Below, piece after piece: positions 1 through 7,701 of a DNA stretch of 64,000 nt. The DNA is from a virus. The translations under genes were made by a program, and so were the position numbers. The stretch covers positions 17,033 to 81,032 of IMG/VR virus record IMGVR_UViG_3300009506_000013; one strand, 5' to 3'. The stretch's first letter is position 1; each line of letters begins with the position of its first letter. Below the pieces are notes generated by a model, which saw nothing but the letters and a program-made list of their open reading frames with translations, ran no database searches and was not told the origin of the DNA.

Positions 1-667
1 CGCAATAGACTTCGATCCAGCCTCTGGTCCACGGATGGACCTTGTAGACTTCTGCCCGCATTCGGCGGAACACCTGCTGATATTCGCCTTGTGCGCGAGT
101 ACACAGCCTCACCTGAGCCATATCGCTCAACACCCGCAAGCTGATCTTGGCCACAATACTGGTAGTGATCCCGTTTGATAGAGCAGAGCGGGCATCCTGA
201 TAATTCTCTCCGAATGATAACAGATCCAGATATGTGCGTTCATTCACAGCATAAACATCCTCGTAAAAACCAGGTCGCTTCGCTCCTGCCGGGATGCTGT
301 AGCCGTTGCCTGATGCGTCGATGGTCCTTTGGGCCTCTTGTGCGAAAGAAGCCACCGCTGCGTTTGCCTCCGGAGCGCCAAAGGCCGGATCATCCACCCC
401 GGCCATAGTCCGCGTCCGGACAAATTGGTGTGTGAATACCCGACTGACGTTGGAGAGAAGGAATACATAATCACAGAACTCCCAACTGCTCTTTATAGTA
501 TCCCGCATATAAGCCAGCTCTTCCAGTTTCTTTTCGTGGGGCCACGCGGCGATATCTGCCATAGTGCGCTCCCCCTTGAGCCTTGTCGCCTTGGTAAACA
601 ACAATAGGTCCAAAGCCCTTGGATTAAAGTCAATGATCTCTACTTTCGGCTGTACTATTCGTACCAT
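1..667 (-). CDS. thyX: Flavin-dependent thymidylate synthase, C-terminus outside the window
   Basis: The frame opens at an ATG at 667 behind AAGGAG and stays open to the window edge, giving the first 222 residues. ThyX makes dTMP from dUMP with FAD and methylenetetrahydrofolate, so it would supply thymidine for phage DNA. Support comes from SRVFTHQFVRTRTM near residues 75-88, matching the family SR..Q.vRhR core, and from ARSALSNGITTSIV followed by AQGEYQQ, matching the R..LP..l.T and AQ.Ei regions. The usual RHR..S signature reads VRTRTMAG, so this is a divergent member and its activity is not assured. It lies 11 bases after an FAD-binding oxidoreductase gene. Confidence 0.8.
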   Translation of the reverse strand, partial: MVRIVQPKVEIIDFNPRALDLLLFTKATRLKGERTMADIAAWPHEKKLEELAYMRDTIKSSWEFCDYVFLLSNVSRVFTHQFVRTRTMAGVDDPAFGAPEANAAVASFAQEAQRTIDASGNGYSIPAGAKRPGFYEDVYAVNERTYLDLLSFGENYQDARSALSNGITTSIVAKISLRVLSDMAQVRLCTRAQGEYQQVFRRMRAEVYKVHPWTRGWIEVYC

Positions 668-678
668 ACATCTTCTCC

Positions 679-1638
679 TTATAGGTTCCCCAACCGCATG
701 TCATAGTTGGACTGATTAATTAGTCTTCGAATCTGGAGTGCGTCATCGTACACATCGTCCAGCAGTATATTCCTCCAGACACTATACCTTCCCAATGAAT
801 ATATATTATATTCCGCCGATAAGTCATATATGATTTTTTTCCGGAAGTCTTCTGTTATCGGCCTTATCTTTCCGGCTTGTTCTGTAACTAACCAATTGCC
901 CCTTTGAATAAACCGGGACATCCCCAAAGCCTCCATTACATAAGCATAGTCGCTGGAATCCGGCTTCTCTATAAACTCCGCAATCACCTGGCTGCCTACG
1001 ATGGAAACTCTATACGGACAACGGCCTGAATCCGGAAAGTACATAGTCTGATGAACGTCGCAATTCTCCAAGGCTACACGGGCAACCCAGATTTTCTTGA
1101 TCCCGAACTTAGGAAGAGCAATAGAAGGCCAAACCATCCTCGCATTAACTGACATCGGAAGAGTAGATACAACTGGCTCATCTCCCCGCTCTACTTCTAT
1201 CAGCTCATCAGCACACTCAGTAGAGGAAGTCAATATTGTATCCCGGCTAATAGCTTTCACAGGGGAATCAAATTGTATCCGGCTCTTACACCGTTCCAAC
1301 AGAGTGGCGTGAAAATTCTCCGGCGCAATATACCGCTCACAGTCCCCCAGATCGCCAATAGAGCGGTCATAGTATCCGCCCGTCACCTTCCGCGAATACA
1401 TGTTCAAAAATTGTATAGTTGGTTGACGGTATTCCTTTTCTTTATAGAAGATGGATTTGCGGACACGGACCTTCTTAAATTCCATCCCACATATCCGCGC
1501 AATCTTATCGCTCCGGAAACGGAGCAAGGCCTTATGTAGCGGAATATCCTCCAGCGTTGCGGCCCGCTCAAAGACTATCGCATCCCCATTCAATATCGCC
1601 GCAATACACCCTGCCATTCCTGCACCTAGTATATACAT
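679..1638 (-). CDS. FAD/NAD(P)-binding oxidoreductase-like protein
   Basis: 319 residues. The protein begins directly with a Rossmann dinucleotide fold: the GAGMAG loop at residues 5-10 is followed by an acidic strand end (VFE near residue 24), as in FAD-dependent amine oxidases and UDP-galactopyranose mutases. No substrate motif is recognised, so the reaction is unknown. The ATG follows GGAGG by five bases. The position next to thyX, a flavoenzyme gene, suggests a link to nucleotide or flavin chemistry, but that is inference. The 5' leader contains a long perfect hairpin. Confidence 0.55.
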   Translation of the reverse strand: MYILGAGMAGCIAAILNGDAIVFERAATLEDIPLHKALLRFRSDKIARICGMEFKKVRVRKSIFYKEKEYRQPTIQFLNMYSRKVTGGYYDRSIGDLGDCERYIAPENFHATLLERCKSRIQFDSPVKAISRDTILTSSTECADELIEVERGDEPVVSTLPMSVNARMVWPSIALPKFGIKKIWVARVALENCDVHQTMYFPDSGRCPYRVSIVGSQVIAEFIEKPDSSDYAYVMEALGMSRFIQRGNWLVTEQAGKIRPITEDFRKKIIYDLSAEYNIYSLGRYSVWRNILLDDVYDDALQIRRLINQSNYDMRLGNL

Positions 1639-1648
1639 GCCGCCTCCA

Positions 1649-1689
1649 GACTAAACAAGGTGCCTAAACCGCAAGCACCTTGTTTAGTC
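1649..1689 (-). repeat. Perfect 15-bp inverted repeat in the leader of the FAD protein gene
   Basis: Two arms of 15 bases (1649-1663 and 1675-1689) are exactly complementary around an 11-base loop. There is no T-run after the stem on the minus strand, so it is not a standard terminator. It sits between the zinc-ribbon gene stop and the next ribosome site, and could protect mRNA ends or control translation. Confidence 0.6.
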
Positions 1690-1708
1690 ATTTGTGGTTT
1701 AGGATCTT

Positions 1709-2416
1709 TTATTTCGTGGCGCTGTACACGATCCCTTTGTCGGTCGATTCAGCAGTGATCACACCAGCGGCCTTCAACAGCTTGGCAGCAGCACCAATTC
1801 GGGCCGGATAATTCGAAGACTCCACGCCACTCTTTTCCAGCAGGGCGATAGCCTCATCTTGCTTAATCGACTTCCTCTTCACCAAAATGCTACAGGCAAT
1901 CTCCAAACTACTGCCTTTCCGGAAGCGGACACCTTCAGCAAACTCGACATAATCCCCTGCGGGAGCTTTGGCGGTTTCGGCCTTCTTGACTGCCGGCTGT
2001 TTGGCGGCTTTCCCGGCCTTCTTGGTTTTGGGTTCCGGTTGAGTGGCGGCGGTGGTTGTTGCGGCTTTCTTGCCCTTCTTGCCCTTGGATGCGGGCGGTG
2101 TTGCTTTGGCTTCTTTTTCTTTCTCAGCCATTACTTCCTCCTTTTTGGGTTTGTATTTGACCGGGTTTTTCGACCAGCCCTTACAGGCCTTATGGCTGCT
2201 ACACTCCTTACAGGCAGGATCATCAGCCAAGCTCTTCCCTGCGTCAGTTTGTTTCCCGAAACAGCTTTCTGGATCCTTCGCAAATGCCTTCGCGCATTGG
2301 ATACATACCAGCTGATCCGGCTCGTTTGTCTCCAACGCCAGATTGTTCTTTATAGAAGAAGGAATCTGGAGTTGGCGACCGCAATAGATACAAGCAACTT
2401 CCTTTTCTTTTGTCAT
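1709..2416 (-). CDS. Zinc-ribbon protein with basic linker and C-terminal winged-helix-like domain
   Basis: 235 residues in three parts. The N-terminus carries CIYC..CIQC, and a second cysteine cluster with CKEC lies near residues 69-80, suggesting zinc binding. Residues of about 95-155 are a low-complexity Lys/Ala/Pro/Thr linker. The last 75 residues form an alpha/beta unit that resembles the C-terminus of the gene product at 10108-10770 (shared pattern: AxxLLxK, DDAIA or DEAIA, GRL or AAKLL, LGII or AGVI). A nucleic-acid binding role is likely but unproven; no named family was recognised. Confidence 0.6.
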   Translation of the reverse strand: MTKEKEVACIYCGRQLQIPSSIKNNLALETNEPDQLVCIQCAKAFAKDPESCFGKQTDAGKSLADDPACKECSSHKACKGWSKNPVKYKPKKEEVMAEKEKEAKATPPASKGKKGKKAATTTAATQPEPKTKKAGKAAKQPAVKKAETAKAPAGDYVEFAEGVRFRKGSSLEIACSILVKRKSIKQDEAIALLEKSGVESSNYPARIGAAAKLLKAAGVITAESTDKGIVYSATK

Positions 2417-2459
2417 GATTATATTACTTCCCCCTTGTCGAATATTTGACCAAAAAAAA

Positions 2460-2942
2460 TCAAAATTTTGACAGCTGTACTAGCGCCACCCGAAAATCCC
2501 GGTCACTCATTCCAGATAGCCTCTTCAATTCTGCTATAGAACACAGCTTCATCCGGCTACTGTGTTCCGTAAATGCGTTGAGCAGTCTCTTCGCATTCAG
2601 GTTGCCCCGGCTCGTAAACACATCCCTGATCCGGACGGGAAACAAATCAGGAGGTGGCTGGTTGGGGACTGAAGGAGTCTCATTGGCTTGACGCAGTTGG
2701 GCCCTCCTCCTTTCCCGGCTCCAGATCTTGGCAAAAGTCTTTTTCACCGCCTCGATGGCATAGGTGCTTTGTTTTGCGCTTCCGGTTGTGTTATACTTCC
2801 CTGCCGCCTTCACCAAAGTCAAACGAGCCTCTTGTAAATAATCCTCGAAATCCCGGCTACAGTCACGGTTCTGCTGGAAAGCCTTCCATGCCAGGCTTTC
2901 TATGTATCTTTCGAGCACGAACTGGGAACTTGGTTTTTTCAT
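2460..2942 (-). CDS. Sigma-70 region 2-like protein
   Basis: 160 residues from the ATG at 2942, chosen because GGAGGAGG precedes it; a longer frame to 2966 lacks a ribosome site. Residues of about 30-85 follow the sigma-70 region 2 pattern: DFEDYLQEARLTLVKAAGKY, then a stretch with STYA and a basic R-rich end. In sigma factors this region binds the core polymerase and the -10 element. A region 4-like helix pair may lie at the C-terminus. It could redirect host RNA polymerase to phage promoters. Its start lies inside the end of the preceding gene. Confidence 0.55.
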   Translation of the reverse strand: MKKPSSQFVLERYIESLAWKAFQQNRDCSRDFEDYLQEARLTLVKAAGKYNTTGSAKQSTYAIEAVKKTFAKIWSRERRRAQLRQANETPSVPNQPPPDLFPVRIRDVFTSRGNLNAKRLLNAFTEHSSRMKLCSIAELKRLSGMSDRDFRVALVQLSKF

Positions 2943-3207
2943 AATCCTCCTCCGATACCATAACATCTGTTCCTGAACATATATTAAGATCCTCTACAAC
3001 TTCCTTCTCTGTAAGTGGCTTCTCTACTCTGGCCCTGATATACGTAGAACCACAGCCTTGGTAGATGACCACTCCCGAAAGCATTTGCATATTGGGCGGA
3101 AACCAAAAATTGGTATTCGCCGGTAGTGTACCCACCTTAACATAATAAAGGCCATGGTACAAGCTCACTGGTGGATTCTTTACTGGGTAACCTTCTTTCT
3201 CCTTCAT
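2863..3207 (-). CDS. Hypothetical protein overlapping the sigma-like gene
   Basis: 114 residues from the ATG at 3207, four bases after GGAGGAG. The last 80 bases overlap the start of the sigma-like gene in another frame, an unusually long overlap for this genome. The middle has a beta-rich look (FWFPPNMQMLSGVVIYQGCG). No family recognised. Confidence 0.55.
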   Translation of the reverse strand: MKEKEGYPVKNPPVSLYHGLYYVKVGTLPANTNFWFPPNMQMLSGVVIYQGCGSTYIRARVEKPLTEKEVVEDLNICSGTDVMVSEEDYEKTKFPVRARKIHRKPGMEGFPAEP

Positions 3208-3218
3208 GGACTCCTCCA

Positions 3219-4952
3219 TTAGAACGGGCAAGCATCATCACTCACTGCCTTATCCGCATCGACATAATCTCTTCCCCAATCGCTCTGGTCGATGGGTCCG
3301 CTGTTCGCTCCTTTCCCCAATATAACATCGATGATACTACTTTTCCCGGCCGCAATTTGGGCCAAGACAACGTCCATACTATTTTGTAACACGAGATGCG
3401 TCACGAGCACCTTATGAGTTTGGCCGATCCGGTGGGAGCGGTCTGCCGCTTGGTTCATCCGCTCTGGCACGACATCCTCTTCCACAAACAGCACATGCCA
3501 TGCGGACGTAAGGTTCAGCCCTACACCCGCCGCCTGTATACTCCCGAAGAAAGGAAGCATTGAAGGATCGCCGTTGTATTGGTCGATGATCGGTTGCCGC
3601 TTCTTTGCTGGTGTCGGCCCGTATACGAGCGCAGATGGCTGGAACTCCCGGTGTAGCCTCTCCAAGACATGGTGGTGGTGCGCGAATACTAACATCTTAT
3701 GTGGATCGTCGGTGAGTGTCTCTTTAAGATATTGGATGGCGTATGGGATCTTGAGGTCAGCCAGCTCCCGCCTCTGCCGGCTATACTCTTCAAAAGAGAT
3801 GGTAACCTGAGAGTCTAGCTCCCCCACGAGCTTGCGGAACTCCGCCGCATTTCCGGCCTCTCTAGCTGTTTTTAAGGCCTTCCTGATAGAATCTGTTGCC
3901 TTCCGGAAATGATCCACCTCTCTGGCCAGCTCGCGGGCCAATTTTGGGCTTTCTACAGGCACTTCAAGGATCTGATACCGCTTATCGGGCAGGTCCAGGT
4001 CCACCTCATCCTTTGTCCTTCGGATCATCACCGACTTCCGGAGCAATTCCTGAAACTGCTCTTCGTTGGATGACCCGCTAAAATCCCAGCCATATCCGTT
4101 GTGTGTCGCTCCGCAAAACGTCTGCGCAAACCACCAAAAGCTTGGCCAGGACTTCGGATCCAGCCAATGGAGCACCCCGAACATCTCCACCGGACGGTTC
4201 TCAATCGGCGAACCACTCAGCGCCGATTTATACCGCGCCTTCAAAGGGGCAAAGGCCTCTTCATTTTTCGGGTTGTCCTTCTTTGGCTCATATCCTAGCA
4301 CCATCTTGGTCCGCATGGCTTTAGGGTTTTTGATAAATTGAGCCTCATCAGACACAATAAGATCCCACGAGACAGAGTCCAGCCGAAACTTATGCCTGTC
4401 GAGGATATCATAATTGATGATAATGATTTGAGCTGCTGGCCAATCGCTCCCCCAACAGATCCCGACACTCAAAGGCCGGACAAGCCAAGTCTTCAGCTCA
4501 TTCTCCCAGTTGACCTTGAGACTGGACTTAGTTATGATCAGAACTCTCTCAATAGTAGGATCGGCGTTGATAAGACCGATAGCCTGGATGGTCTTCCCCA
4601 AGCCCATGTCATCGGCGATGTAGCTATTCTTATGTTCTAGCTGCCACTGGATGCCGGCCTTCTGGTATCCGAAATACTCTTCACCCTCTGGAGCTGGTAA
4701 AGCCCAGTTGGAATCTGTAGCGGATGATTTGGCCAGGTTGGCCTCTCTCTTCTTAATAACATTCGCCAGCATCTCCCGGCACCGTGGCGTGGCGTATTGG
4801 GCTAGTATTGCGGCGTGTTCCGGATTGGTAGTTGCCCAATGGTTGGGCACTATCCGCTTCCAGACAAACTGAGCGCCCTTAGGCACTAGGCGCTCAGCAT
4901 ACGCACAATAACAGACAAACGCCTGGTATCGGTCTGAATAATCTAATTTCAT
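3219..4952 (-). CDS. SNF2-family DNA helicase/translocase
   Basis: 577 residues. All main SNF2 motifs are visible: motif I DDMGLGKT at residues 114-121, motif II DEAQ at 202-205 (DEAH in most SNF2 proteins), motif III LSGSPIEN, motif V GVGLNLTSA and motif VI QAADRSHRIGQ. The protein resembles the compact SMARCAL1/RapA-like form with no accessory domain beyond a short N-terminus. Such proteins translocate on double-stranded DNA using ATP; phages carry them for replication, recombination or transcription restart. Its ATG overlaps the upstream stop by ATGA, so it is translationally coupled. Confidence 0.92.
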   Translation of the reverse strand: MKLDYSDRYQAFVCYCAYAERLVPKGAQFVWKRIVPNHWATTNPEHAAILAQYATPRCREMLANVIKKREANLAKSSATDSNWALPAPEGEEYFGYQKAGIQWQLEHKNSYIADDMGLGKTIQAIGLINADPTIERVLIITKSSLKVNWENELKTWLVRPLSVGICWGSDWPAAQIIIINYDILDRHKFRLDSVSWDLIVSDEAQFIKNPKAMRTKMVLGYEPKKDNPKNEEAFAPLKARYKSALSGSPIENRPVEMFGVLHWLDPKSWPSFWWFAQTFCGATHNGYGWDFSGSSNEEQFQELLRKSVMIRRTKDEVDLDLPDKRYQILEVPVESPKLARELAREVDHFRKATDSIRKALKTAREAGNAAEFRKLVGELDSQVTISFEEYSRQRRELADLKIPYAIQYLKETLTDDPHKMLVFAHHHHVLERLHREFQPSALVYGPTPAKKRQPIIDQYNGDPSMLPFFGSIQAAGVGLNLTSAWHVLFVEEDVVPERMNQAADRSHRIGQTHKVLVTHLVLQNSMDVVLAQIAAGKSSIIDVILGKGANSGPIDQSDWGRDYVDADKAVSDDACPF

Positions 4953-5482
4953 ATGGACATTCTCCTTATTAGATTATCCATTCGGCGTAGAACTTCTGTT
5001 TGCAGTTTTGGCGGAATGAAATGCTTCTTTACTTCTTGGAACATCTGGCTGCTAAGCCACACACCCTTCGAGTCCTTTTCCTTCAACAACTGATACTCTT
5101 GGAACTCTGCGGCGGTGATGGTTATGCTGTTTGCTACGCGGGCACCCTTCGGTGTTGCCGCCTTCTCCGCATCATCCTTATTAAAACGGATCGCCGGAGG
5201 TGGCTGAACCTCTTCCTTATCAGTCTTCAGGTTCTTAATAAGGAAGTCCACAATACCTTTGACGGATGGATTGGTGTACTTGTGCCGTTGAAGCCGGCAA
5301 GTCCAGGTTACCACCATATCATCCCTGTCGAAAGTAAAGTTCATGTTAATTTGGAGCGGCTCCATTTTCGCACTCCAGATCCGGTCCCAGTACTGGCCGA
5401 CAAAATAACCCCGCCGCCCCAGCTCCTTGCGGATCTCTTTTTGCAACCTTGCCTTCTTTTCCCCTTGCGACATAGGTCCCAT
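4949..5482 (-). CDS. Hypothetical protein coupled to the SNF2 helicase
   Basis: 177 residues; the ATG at 5482 follows AAGGAGA. The stop overlaps the helicase start (ATGA), suggesting that the two proteins work together. The N-terminal half has alternating polar and hydrophobic strands (MEPLQINMNFTFDRDDMVVT), and the C-terminus ends in helices rich in Arg and Lys. No family recognised. It is the last gene of the ribozyme-punctuated operon and has a long structured leader. Confidence 0.75.
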   Translation of the reverse strand: MGPMSQGEKKARLQKEIRKELGRRGYFVGQYWDRIWSAKMEPLQINMNFTFDRDDMVVTWTCRLQRHKYTNPSVKGIVDFLIKNLKTDKEEVQPPPAIRFNKDDAEKAATPKGARVANSITITAAEFQEYQLLKEKDSKGVWLSSQMFQEVKKHFIPPKLQTEVLRRMDNLIRRMSI

Positions 5483-5672
5483 GTTTATCTCCTTTCGCTG
5501 TCCTGTTTGCTAACATCTTATCCCCTAAACTTTGGTGGGGTGAAGGATCGCTGTGCCTTCTTGGAGTTCACGCAACTCCCTGCCGCCCCACCACCGGCAG
5601 AATGCGCTTTCCTAGTCACTCAGGAGAGCACTTTGGCCCTTCGAGCTTTAGGCTCGTCAGGCCCACAATTGT
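5483..5672 (-). other. Structured 190-base leader between ribozyme copy 1 and the 4949-5482 gene
   Basis: No convincing reading frame. Three hairpins are visible: GGCC..GAGC/GCUC..GGCC at about 5632-5663, CTGCCG/CGGCAG at about 5579-5599, and GGAGTT/AACTCC at about 5563-5579. The ribosome site AAGGAGA is at the 3' end. It is longer and more folded than any other leader in the array, so it may be a separate regulatory RNA. Confidence 0.45.
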
Positions 5673-5744
5673 CTGGACTTGCGACCAGTAGCCCAATCCT
5701 CTGGGCTAGCGCATTAAGGCCGGATCGCTCCGGCCCCGCTCTGC
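5673..5744 (-). ncRNA. Twister-like ribozyme, copy 1
   Basis: P1 GGCCGGA/UCCGGCC with GCGA tetraloop; P3 UAGCCCA/UGGGCUA with one bulge; P4 CUGG/CCAG with loop UCGCAAGU. The L1 strand is GAGCG, so the expected tertiary pairing is CGC with GCG. Predicted cut between 5716 and 5715. Its first base is the last base of the HNH gene stop codon. Confidence 0.7.
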
Positions 5745-6058
5745 TATGCTACATCCTCTTCCCACTCCTCTTCCTCTTCCTTACTGGGGTTGATCCCGGC
5801 ATTACAGCTCCGGCACAACAGCTCCAGCTCCCCGTTCTCATAGTCCCTCTCATAGCGGACCATCCGTGACCACCGGGACAAATCCCGGCAGGACCAATCC
5901 CGCCCGTTGGGGTGGTGAAATTCTAACTTCCTTTTTTTACCACACTCTTCACAGCACCCGCCCATCTTTATGATTAAGGCTTTCCGCCTCAGTTTGTAGG
6001 CTTTGACGTGATTCAGAGTTTTTCTTCGGCTCCTTTTCTTCCGGACTTCCTCTGTCAT
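5744..6058 (-). CDS. HNH endonuclease-like protein
   Basis: 104 residues. CEEC near residues 36-39, then EFHHPNGRD with the HH pair, and CRSCNAG near residue 85 give the zinc-bound HNH arrangement C..C-HH-C..C. A very basic N-terminus and an acidic tail (a run of Glu and Asp) flank it. HNH enzymes nick or cut DNA; small phage copies act as homing nucleases or as packaging partners of terminase. This one sits far from the terminase, so homing or a DNA-repair role is more likely. The leader contains ribozyme copy 2. Confidence 0.8.
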   Translation of the reverse strand: MTEEVRKKRSRRKTLNHVKAYKLRRKALIIKMGGCCEECGKKRKLEFHHPNGRDWSCRDLSRWSRMVRYERDYENGELELLCRSCNAGINPSKEEEEEWEEDVA

Positions 6059-6115
6059 CTCGTTTCTCCCTTCCAGTATTTTACCCCAGTTTTTAACTGG
6101 ATCATAGCTAAAAAT

Positions 6116-6188
6116 CTGGACTTGTGACCAGTGGCCGGGACAACCCCAGCCAGCGCATTAAGGCCGGATCGCTCCGGCCCCACTCTGC
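6116..6188 (-). ncRNA. Twister-like ribozyme, copy 2
   Basis: P1 GGCCGGA/UCCGGCC with GCGA loop; P3 UGGCUGGG/UCCCGGCCA, including one G-U pair; P4 loop UCACAAGU with L1 GAGUG (CAC with GUG). Predicted cut between 6160 and 6159. Unlike most copies it begins 60 bases after the upstream stop codon. Confidence 0.72.
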
Positions 6189-6247
6189 TAATTTTCTATG
6201 CCCATAACCTTTTCAATCTGACTCCCCGCTTTCCCCTATCAAACCTC

Positions 6248-6679
6248 CTATCCATATATCCGGTCAGCCAAGCACTCCCTCCACAACATTTCTGGGATGT
6301 CTTCCTTCCGGAAGTATGCTTTGACCCTTGGATCAGTTAATAACAACCCTTCCGCCACATCTGGACAAGCATCCTGTAATCGGGAATCATCATACCCGTC
6401 TGCCTTAAGATCCGCCCGGCACTGGCTACAGATCTTATTCAGCTGGCGCTCTGTATATGGCTTTACCTTTGGGGCTGAGGTATTCACCTTGAACGGCCTT
6501 TCCTTCTCCTTTATCCGGATGTAGTCTGGATATAGGATACCGGCATCGCTTTGTATCCTTATTTTATAGGCCACAAAACCACCCCGCCTTCCAAGCTCAA
6601 CCTTCTCCACTACGGTCCCGATTATACAGGTGTTCTTATCTATTCTGAACCGGTCCCTCTTTCCTATCTTTGCTACCAT
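6248..6679 (-). CDS. Hypothetical protein
   Basis: 143 residues; AAAGGAG precedes the ATG. The first 55 residues look like a small beta-barrel (IIGTVVEKVELGRRGGFVAY) and the rest is helical with CSQC near residue 85. No family recognised. Flanked by ribozyme copies 3 (leader) and 2 (downstream). Confidence 0.7.
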   Translation of the reverse strand: MVAKIGKRDRFRIDKNTCIIGTVVEKVELGRRGGFVAYKIRIQSDAGILYPDYIRIKEKERPFKVNTSAPKVKPYTERQLNKICSQCRADLKADGYDDSRLQDACPDVAEGLLLTDPRVKAYFRKEDIPEMLWRECLADRIYG

Positions 6680-6693
6680 TTTGTTTCTCCTTT

Positions 6694-6764
6694 CTGGACT
6701 TGCGACCAGTAGCCCAACCGTTGGGCTAGCGCATTAAGGCCAGGTTGCCCTGGCCCCGCTCTGC
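6694..6764 (-). ncRNA. Twister-like ribozyme, copy 3
   Basis: P1 is GGCCAGG/CCUGGCC closed by GCAA, a different GNRA loop with a compensatory A-U for G-C change against the common P1. P3 UAGCCCAA/UUGGGCUA. P4 loop UCGCAAGU with L1 GAGCG (CGC with GCG). Predicted cut between 6736 and 6735. AAAGGAG follows P4 directly. Confidence 0.74.
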
Positions 6765-6958
6765 TATAAGAGTTTTGATAAAGGTGAACGCCGAACACGG
6801 ACCGCACGAGCGCGGTGTATGAACTGACTACCTTCATACTTCACAATCACCCGTCCGCATCGCCCACAATTCGCTACACGAGAGGCAGGCATACTACCAA
6901 CATCCACCCGGTTTTTCTGCCCACAGTAGGGGCACTGCCGGATCTTAATACATTCCAT
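6764..6958 (-). CDS. Small zinc-ribbon protein
   Basis: 64 residues from the ATG at 6958, which follows GGAGGA of the upstream gene end. CPYC near residues 8-11 and CGRC near residues 31-34 form a zinc ribbon. A similar ribbon (CDAC..CGRC with KNRVD between) is found two genes upstream at 7400-7615, pointing to an old duplication. It is the third member of a three-gene coupled set with no ribozyme inside. The C-terminus is Arg-rich. Confidence 0.72.
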   Translation of the reverse strand: MECIKIRQCPYCGQKNRVDVGSMPASRVANCGRCGRVIVKYEGSQFIHRARAVRVRRSPLSKLL

Positions 6959-6959
6959 G

Positions 6960-7400
6960 TTAGTATCCTCCACCAGAAGCACATTTTGGACCAATCCCGG
7001 CCTTTACAGACTCCGGAGTTGTTAACAACCTACCACATACGCAGCACCGCCCGCAGTGATAGAAGTTGATCTTGGTTGGTATAGAACCTTTAATCAAGTG
7101 ACCGTACCACCACCGGAAGGCAACAGCCGCTTTCGAGTCTTCGCTCATCTTCTTTTTAGAGTGGCGATATTCGCCGCCCTTAATAAGACCCATGAATGAA
7201 TAATCGGAAGTGTTGTCCGGACCTCGAAGCAAGCTGACCCAAAACAGATCCTCTTCCTCAGTCTTTATTGCCTTTGATATCCGATAGGTGAAACGATTCC
7301 CGGTGTCAGGATTCTCAATGGTAAAATAAGCATTCCCGCCAAAGATGAATTTTTTCTGCTCCTCTATTTCGAAGAGCTGGGCAATCGGTAGAGGCTCCAC
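6960..7400 (-). CDS. DUF6011-type protein with C-terminal zinc motif
   Basis: 146 residues from a GTG at 7400 that shares its first base with the upstream TAG stop; GGGAGG precedes it. The C-terminus CGRCCVCGRLLTTPESV followed by GIGPKC is the signature of DUF6011, a cysteine motif found at the ends of many phage and actinobacterial proteins and of unknown role. The N-terminal 100 residues are beta-rich (FTYRISKA, DLFWVSLLRG) and not recognised. Confidence 0.75.
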   Translation of the reverse strand: MEPLPIAQLFEIEEQKKFIFGGNAYFTIENPDTGNRFTYRISKAIKTEEEDLFWVSLLRGPDNTSDYSFMGLIKGGEYRHSKKKMSEDSKAAVAFRWWYGHLIKGSIPTKINFYHCGRCCVCGRLLTTPESVKAGIGPKCASGGGY

Positions 7401-7615
7401 TAGTCACCTCCCAGTTCATCATCTGCGAACAGACCATCATCTGCGAACAGACCATCATCATCGTCATGGTCTTCAACATCGCCCACGCCAAACTGATCGC
7501 GAATTGCATCCTGTAACGGGTTTTTACAGCGCCCGCAAATAGCAGTCTGAACCTTCGCCTCATCCACTCTATTCTTCACCTGACACGCATCGCACTTAAC
7601 AGTCATATTATCCAT
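7400..7615 (-). CDS. Zinc-ribbon protein with acidic repeat tail
   Basis: 71 residues from the ATG at 7615 behind AAGGAG. A longer reading that begins inside the ribozyme is an artefact. CDAC and CGRC form a ribbon like that of the 6764-6958 product. The tail is Asp-rich and holds a tandem GLFADD duplication encoded by an 18-bp direct repeat at about 7423-7458. It overlaps the next gene by one base (TAGTG). Confidence 0.75.
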   Translation of the reverse strand: MDNMTVKCDACQVKNRVDEAKVQTAICGRCKNPLQDAIRDQFGVGDVEDHDDDDGLFADDGLFADDELGGD

Positions 7616-7631
7616 TTTTATCTCCTTTATA

Positions 7632-7701
7632 CCAGACTTGTGACTGGTCTTGGGACAATCCCAAGGCGCATTAAGGCCGGATCGCTCCGGCCCCACTCTG
7701 C
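7632..7701 (-). ncRNA. Twister-like ribozyme, copy 4
   Basis: P4 is inverted relative to the others, CCAG/CUGG instead of CUGG/CCAG, which keeps all pairs. The loop UCACAAGU and L1 GAGUG match (CAC with GUG). P3 CUUGGGA/UCCCAAG; P1 with GCGA loop. Predicted cut between 7673 and 7672. It starts immediately after the upstream TAA. Confidence 0.75.

Noticed and set aside
5630-5665. Hammerhead ribozyme in the leader (CUGACGAG...CGAA)
   Set aside because: Stem II does not pair in the correct register, position 15.1 is G instead of A, and no cleavage triplet with flanking stems was found.
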